Translations under genes and position numbers: made by a program | The notes under the pieces: model-generated | What the model saw: only the letters and a program-made list of their open reading frames with translations | The model's database searches: none | What the model was told of the DNA's origin: nothing | Shown here: piece after piece, positions 32,519 through 35,746 of the stretch | Numbering within the stretch: position 1 is the first letter of the stretch | How the letters are laid out: every line of letters starts with the position of its first letter | Source of the DNA: Paraglaciecola mesophila KMM 241 | Lineage (GTDB): Bacteria > Pseudomonadota > Gammaproteobacteria > Enterobacterales > Alteromonadaceae | NCBI RefSeq assembly: GCF_000315015.1 | Contig: NZ_BAEP01000085.1 | Coordinates: 1 to 35,746 of the forward strand | DNA length: 35,746 bases | Direction of reading: 5' to 3'

Positions 32519-33133
32519 CTACCGTTTAAGTAAGCTGAGTCCCCGATCGGTTAACCTGAAGCCTATCTCATTATTTTCTAAAACACATTGTTTAATCAAA
32601 GCAACAGCTTTGAGTTCATTTATCTTAACCAGATTGCGCTTCTCACTTCTTCGTCTATCCGTTGATAGCGCGCGATAAGGAATACTGTTTGTGGATATTA
32701 ATTCGCGAAAGTAATCGAAATCGCTGAACTCCAAAAACATATCGCTAAGCACACCAGATCGTCGATTGATCAATCGAATGACAATGTTCCTAGTTATCAT
32801 CCACCTGCGATATATTTTGTCACAAACCTCCGTTTTAGCTTTGTCATATATAAAAGTAGCTCTCGAAAAAAAATCTTGAATTTCTCGCACTTGCTCTGTC
32901 GACAACTCATCTTCAGCGACAGCGTAAAAAATATTTTCAATTATGTCGTCGATATAGTTATGAAAAATCGCCTCCAAAAAATAACGATCGCTTGGCTCTT
33001 TTATAAAGATAATCAAAAGTTGGTTGATTTGATTAAGCTCGTATAATCCGTATGAACGAAGCCTTGAAATTTTACACAATGCATTCACCGCTGCATCGCT
33101 TAAATTGGACTGTTTTGGCTTAGAGTCTGTCAT
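32519..33133 (-). CDS. Helical protein with possible C-terminal winged helix
   Basis: A 204-residue soluble protein of unknown family, mostly helical (SDAAVNALCKISRLRSYGLYELNQINQLLIIFI; VREIQDFFSRATFIYDKAK). The C-terminal part from about 150, RRRSEKRNLVKINELKAVALIK followed by GFRLTDRGLSLLKR, ends in a pattern common in winged-helix proteins (L-x-LT-x-x-G), so DNA binding and regulation of the downstream operon are possible. The start at 33133 (MTDSKPK) overlaps the stop of the upstream 90-residue gene as ATGA, which supports it over the longer ATG/GTG alternatives. It lies 139 bases before the PhoD-like gene, with inverted repeats between. Function is unknown. Confidence 0.65.
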   Translation of the reverse strand: MTDSKPKQSNLSDAAVNALCKISRLRSYGLYELNQINQLLIIFIKEPSDRYFLEAIFHNYIDDIIENIFYAVAEDELSTEQVREIQDFFSRATFIYDKAKTEVCDKIYRRWMITRNIVIRLINRRSGVLSDMFLEFSDFDYFRELISTNSIPYRALSTDRRRSEKRNLVKINELKAVALIKQCVLENNEIGFRLTDRGLSLLKR

Positions 33134-33402
33134 CGATATCTCGCTGAAGCAGGTTTGAGTTTGAAAGAGTGCAAGTAGTGAAAGCTTGAATGTTCTTTCG
33201 CTTCGCACTTTTTGACATATTTTTTAAGTTGTCGCTTGTTGTAGTTGTTTTGAGATATCAATCTGCGTTCATAAATTCGCTGACCTCTTTTTTTGACTGA
33301 TGCAATATACTCGTACGTGACTACCCTCGTTGGGGAAGGCTTACATTGAGCGTAGAGCACAGAAATTCTGCGACTATTTATTCGCTTTAGCTTTCGTTTC
33401 AC
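33130..33402 (-). CDS. Small very basic protein, coupled to the helical-protein gene
   Basis: A 90-residue protein rich in Arg, Lys and Tyr (KRKLKRINSRR, KKRGQRIYERR, NKRQLKKYVKKCE), with a predicted charge well above +20. It starts with GTG at 33402 and lacks a clear ribosome binding site, and its TGA overlaps the following ATG (ATGA). Nucleic-acid binding is likely from the charge. No family is recognised. The overlap is the main reason to accept it as real. It could be a small transcription or RNA-binding factor working with the helical protein, but that is inference. Confidence 0.45.
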   Translation of the reverse strand: MKRKLKRINSRRISVLYAQCKPSPTRVVTYEYIASVKKRGQRIYERRLISQNNYNKRQLKKYVKKCEAKEHSSFHYLHSFKLKPASARYR

Positions 33403-33976
33403 GAGATTGAGTACTGTGGTTTAACACATACAACAGGTCAGATGAGTAGTGATGTTTTGCCATATTTAACGCCTCGCTTGCTCTTTTCAGTGTCATTAGC
33501 TTACATAGAAAAGTGCTAGTGATGCCAACATCAAAACGCAATAAATGTACATTTTTTGTTCTTTTACATGGTTCTGTGCTAGTCTAAAAATACCAACTAA
33601 CACATTGTAAAATATACATATTTTAACGTTTATTATTTAATTTTACTTAATATTTAGTTTAATAAACAAGCTAACTGTTCTTGGCAGGAGATGCCTGACG
33701 AATACGCATGTGAACTGCGGCTACTGGAGGGGGCTATTCGTATATAATACCTTAAACTGCGGGTCTGTTTCTCTTTCAAGAATGAAGTTTAATCTTTCCC
33801 TATTCCAGCCTGTGCTGTAACTCTGCGTAAGTGAGTCGCATAATGTCACGTATCAGGGCCTAACAGACTTATTGAGTTACACCTTGGACTTGGCCTCACA
33901 TCGCACTTTAGGACATCTAATACTTTAGATAAAGTGTGTCATTTAACCTAAGCTACAACCTACTAGGAATATCAAC
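33403..33976. promoter_or_regulatory. Divergent intergenic region with a dyad upstream of the 33977 gene
   Basis: 574 bases, very AT-rich around 33530-33670, with no convincing gene. An inverted repeat ACTTTA-GA-TAAAGT at 33922-33935 lies about 40 bases before the 33977 start and may be an operator. TAGGAATATCAAC gives that gene a ribosome binding site. A short run CAACCTAC at 33951-33959 resembles the candidate transposon end near nadK and is discussed as a finding. Confidence 0.45.
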
Positions 33977-34870
33977 ATGTGCGGATTATGCATCGAAGGC
34001 GTTTTTCTCTCTGGTTGGAAAAACGGCACATTTTCGCCTACGAATATGCTTGAAGCGCCAGATTTTATGGGCAAGGAAGTTGAAGCTGCTCACTTAGTTT
34101 CAGAGTTGGTGAGTACAGGTACGACATCTGTTGAAGGCCTTTTGTCTCACTATGCTAAATATCCCATAATTGTATGGTCCTTATATTATGTAGCCCGGCA
34201 AACCCCTTTGAAGCAAGAGCATCTAACAATATGTGACACCCACCTTCGAGAACAAAAATTGCTTCGTGCGATGAGTGATAGTCCTTGGAAACGTTTCGAG
34301 GAAGACTTTCCACTTGTGACTGAGTTTCTTGATAATATAACGATAACGGAGATCAACAAACATTATGATAATGCGCTACTTGATGAGATAGAGCGTTGCC
34401 TACTATCCATTCACGCTGACGGCTATTATAAATGGGAAGCCTCCTCACCAATGCAGGATATTTTTAATTTCTCGATCATTGAACTTCATGAAAGTGAAAA
34501 GAGTGAGCTTTTTGTAGACTGGCCACTTGAACTATTCATGCTTGCAGAGACGTTACTACGATTACGACCCAATTCATGGGTATTAAGCTTGGTGCTTTCT
34601 ATAGACCTTGCAGCCCAATTTGACAGCTACTACCCAGCTTGGCGACGATACATTGCAAATCACTTTTTTGAAGTACTTAGCCCAACGGCATTTTTACCAC
34701 TAGGGAACTCGTTGCCTTTGATGGTTATCAGCGCGCTTGCTCAACGCCATATTGATAATAAAGTACGGATTTCACAGCTATTAGCAATTGTGGAAAGCCG
34801 AAAAAGTGATGAGCAAATCTTCCCGGAGCAGCTTGCCCATGAGCTGCGTGATACCTTTGAAAGGTTATAG
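33977..34870 (+). CDS. Hypothetical protein of the accessory region
   Basis: A 297-residue soluble protein I do not recognise. It begins with MCGLCIEG (a CxxC) and then mostly predicted helices: LVSELVSTGTTSVEGLLSHYAKYPIIVWSLYYVA, PLELFMLAETLLRLRPNSWVLSLVLSIDLAAQ and a C-terminal helix. Near 195 a tract ISIHADGYYKW-type aromatic cluster is found (SIHADGYYKWEAS). No signal peptide and no membrane helix. AT-rich composition and codon use match the cargo genes rather than mfd or nadK. It is the only plus-strand cargo gene, and converges with the truncated gene at the window edge. Its start has an AGGA site. It may be a separate acquisition from the PhoD-SPOR operon. Confidence 0.6.
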   Translation: MCGLCIEGVFLSGWKNGTFSPTNMLEAPDFMGKEVEAAHLVSELVSTGTTSVEGLLSHYAKYPIIVWSLYYVARQTPLKQEHLTICDTHLREQKLLRAMSDSPWKRFEEDFPLVTEFLDNITITEINKHYDNALLDEIERCLLSIHADGYYKWEASSPMQDIFNFSIIELHESEKSELFVDWPLELFMLAETLLRLRPNSWVLSLVLSIDLAAQFDSYYPAWRRYIANHFFEVLSPTAFLPLGNSLPLMVISALAQRHIDNKVRISQLLAIVESRKSDEQIFPEQLAHELRDTFERL

Positions 34871-35041
34871 AGAGCTTACCGTATAGCCAGTTAACGCTCT
34901 TTATTCAGAGTTTAGTCTCTGTCATGACCAGCAAAGAATTGACGTAAGAGAGTGGTTCGATTAAATCGTTCAACATCGGCATTATGTGTGACTTCTTTCC
35001 TTGTAATGAAGTTTTCCATCTTAATACAGCGCAGAATCAAT

Positions 35042-35079
35042 GCTAGATCGTATTATTATTAAATTTAATACGACCTAGC
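35042..35079. terminator. Bidirectional terminator-like hairpin between convergent genes
   Basis: 14-bp arms GCTAGATCGTATTA and TAATACGACCTAGC, one mismatch, with an AT-only loop of 10 bases. It lies between the stops of the convergent genes at 34870 and 35116. A transcription terminator is the simplest reading, although there is no strong T run. Confidence 0.55.
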
Positions 35080-35115
35080 AGTAACGTGGCTCCCGTTCTA
35101 AAAGCTTACTCCAGA

Positions 35116-35746
35116 TTACAATTTGTTAAGATATAGAACCGTTTTCCAATCAAATCCGTTTTCGACTCTTCCACTATTCCAAGCTTCGTACATTTGCGTT
35201 AATTGGTTATTAACATCAGAAAAATCAAAATAATGTCTATTATGAGACAGTCTGTGCCTCCAATAGCCTACGCCTTGATCAAATCCCACGCTGTACTCGC
35301 TTCCATTTTCAAACTTCAGGACCAATTCCCGTCTGTGAGATATGTGTTTTTTATCGTCATGAAGATCCAAAAAGCACGGAACATTGATGCCCTTATCAAA
35401 CCATAAATTCATTACATCAGTCATATCAGCCGTAACAGACCAATCATGATTTATGAGTTTGCCGCTTGATTGCTTGCTTGAAAATAAAGTCTGAAGTTCA
35501 AACGTAGTGTTTGATGATCTTGGCAAAGCTCTAATAAGCTCACCAAACAAGATAATGTACCAGGGAGACTGCAAATATCTGTCTGTATATTTGATTTCCC
35601 TAAGTCTGCTACTTTCTAGATCATCTTTCAATGAAGGAAATGAACCGCCAATAAGCGACCAAAATCTATCGCCGAATGTTCTAATTTCGCCATTTAGCTC
35701 TGAACTAAATTCTATGCGTTTTCCACCTCCCTTTTCAGTGTCACCC
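35116..35746 (-). CDS. C-terminal part of a larger protein, cut by the window edge
   Basis: The minus-strand frame is open from the right window edge to the stop at 35116, giving about 209 visible residues; there is no start within it except an unconvincing TTG at 35631. It reads through GDTEKGGGKRIEF, IRTFGDRFWSLIGG, REIKYTDRYLQSPWYIILFGELIRAL and, at the end, GYWRHRLSHNRHYFDF and FDWKTVLYLNKL. The DRYLQSP-type segment followed by a hydrophobic helix recalls the C-termini of large helicase-associated proteins in defence clusters, but that is only a weak memory. It is the 3' end of a gene that extends beyond the window, so its identity must come from the missing part. Confidence 0.6.
   Translation of the reverse strand, partial: GDTEKGGGKRIEFSSELNGEIRTFGDRFWSLIGGSFPSLKDDLESSRLREIKYTDRYLQSPWYIILFGELIRALPRSSNTTFELQTLFSSKQSSGKLINHDWSVTADMTDVMNLWFDKGINVPCFLDLHDDKKHISHRRELVLKFENGSEYSVGFDQGVGYWRHRLSHNRHYFDFSDVNNQLTQMYEAWNSGRVENGFDWKTVLYLNKL

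Noticed and set aside
33685-33748. Short plus-strand frame MPDEYACELRLLEG preceded by AGGAG
   Set aside because: AGGAG touches the ATG with no spacing, and only 18 codons are encoded; probably chance.

Overview
The window looks like a chromosomal segment of a marine gammaproteobacterium of the Alteromonadales (Alteromonas / Glaciecola / Paraglaciecola type). This is inferred from the gene content: mfd followed directly by a CsiV-type gene, nagZ divergent from nadK, a large TonB-dependent receptor, and small DUF1328 and CsbD stress proteins. No rRNA, tRNA or CRISPR array was seen.

Positions 1-10.5 kb are ordinary housekeeping DNA. They hold a DUF1328 membrane peptide, a CsbD protein, an MmcQ/YjbR protein with an unusual Cys-rich insert, a secreted YHS-domain gene broken by one in-frame TAG, a phosphoribosyltransferase, a lone LolC/LolE-type permease, then a forward cluster of a PilZ protein, mfd and csiV.

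Positions 10.5-17.4 kb look like a catabolic or detoxification locus. A divergent LysR regulator faces a Tat-exported FAD amine-oxidase-like enzyme, a dihaem cytochrome c, a secreted RidA-family protein and a TonB-dependent receptor, all on the minus strand. Together they suggest uptake and periplasmic oxidation of an amine or amino-acid-like compound, with electrons passed to the cytochrome and the imine product handled by RidA. A perfect 17-bp palindrome lies in the divergent promoter. A DUF1805 protein, an SLC13/DASS anion transporter, nagZ and nadK follow.

From about 21.7 kb the window becomes accessory and AT-richer. A Tn7-like transposition operon, tnsA-tnsB-tnsC-tniQ/tnsD, reads on the minus strand toward the 3' end of nadK. 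A TGT that could be the transposon terminus sits 29 bp after the nadK stop and is followed by three related motifs that could be TnsB sites. This spacing recalls Tn7 downstream of glmS, so nadK is proposed as the attachment gene. Here, however, the tniQ side rather than the tnsA side is next to the target gene. The other end was not found.

The right-hand 8 kb, beyond tnsA, appears to be cargo. It holds a run of minus-strand genes: a small basic protein and a translationally coupled helical protein, a PhoD-like metallophosphatase without a signal peptide, a membrane-anchored SPOR-domain protein, an unknown protein, a protein with two copies of a WH-ILDT-Y-C-FG motif, and a small membrane protein. 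I do not recognise this set as a described system, and it is the best candidate for something new here. A plus-strand unknown gene and the C-terminal part of a larger minus-strand gene cut by the window edge close the segment.
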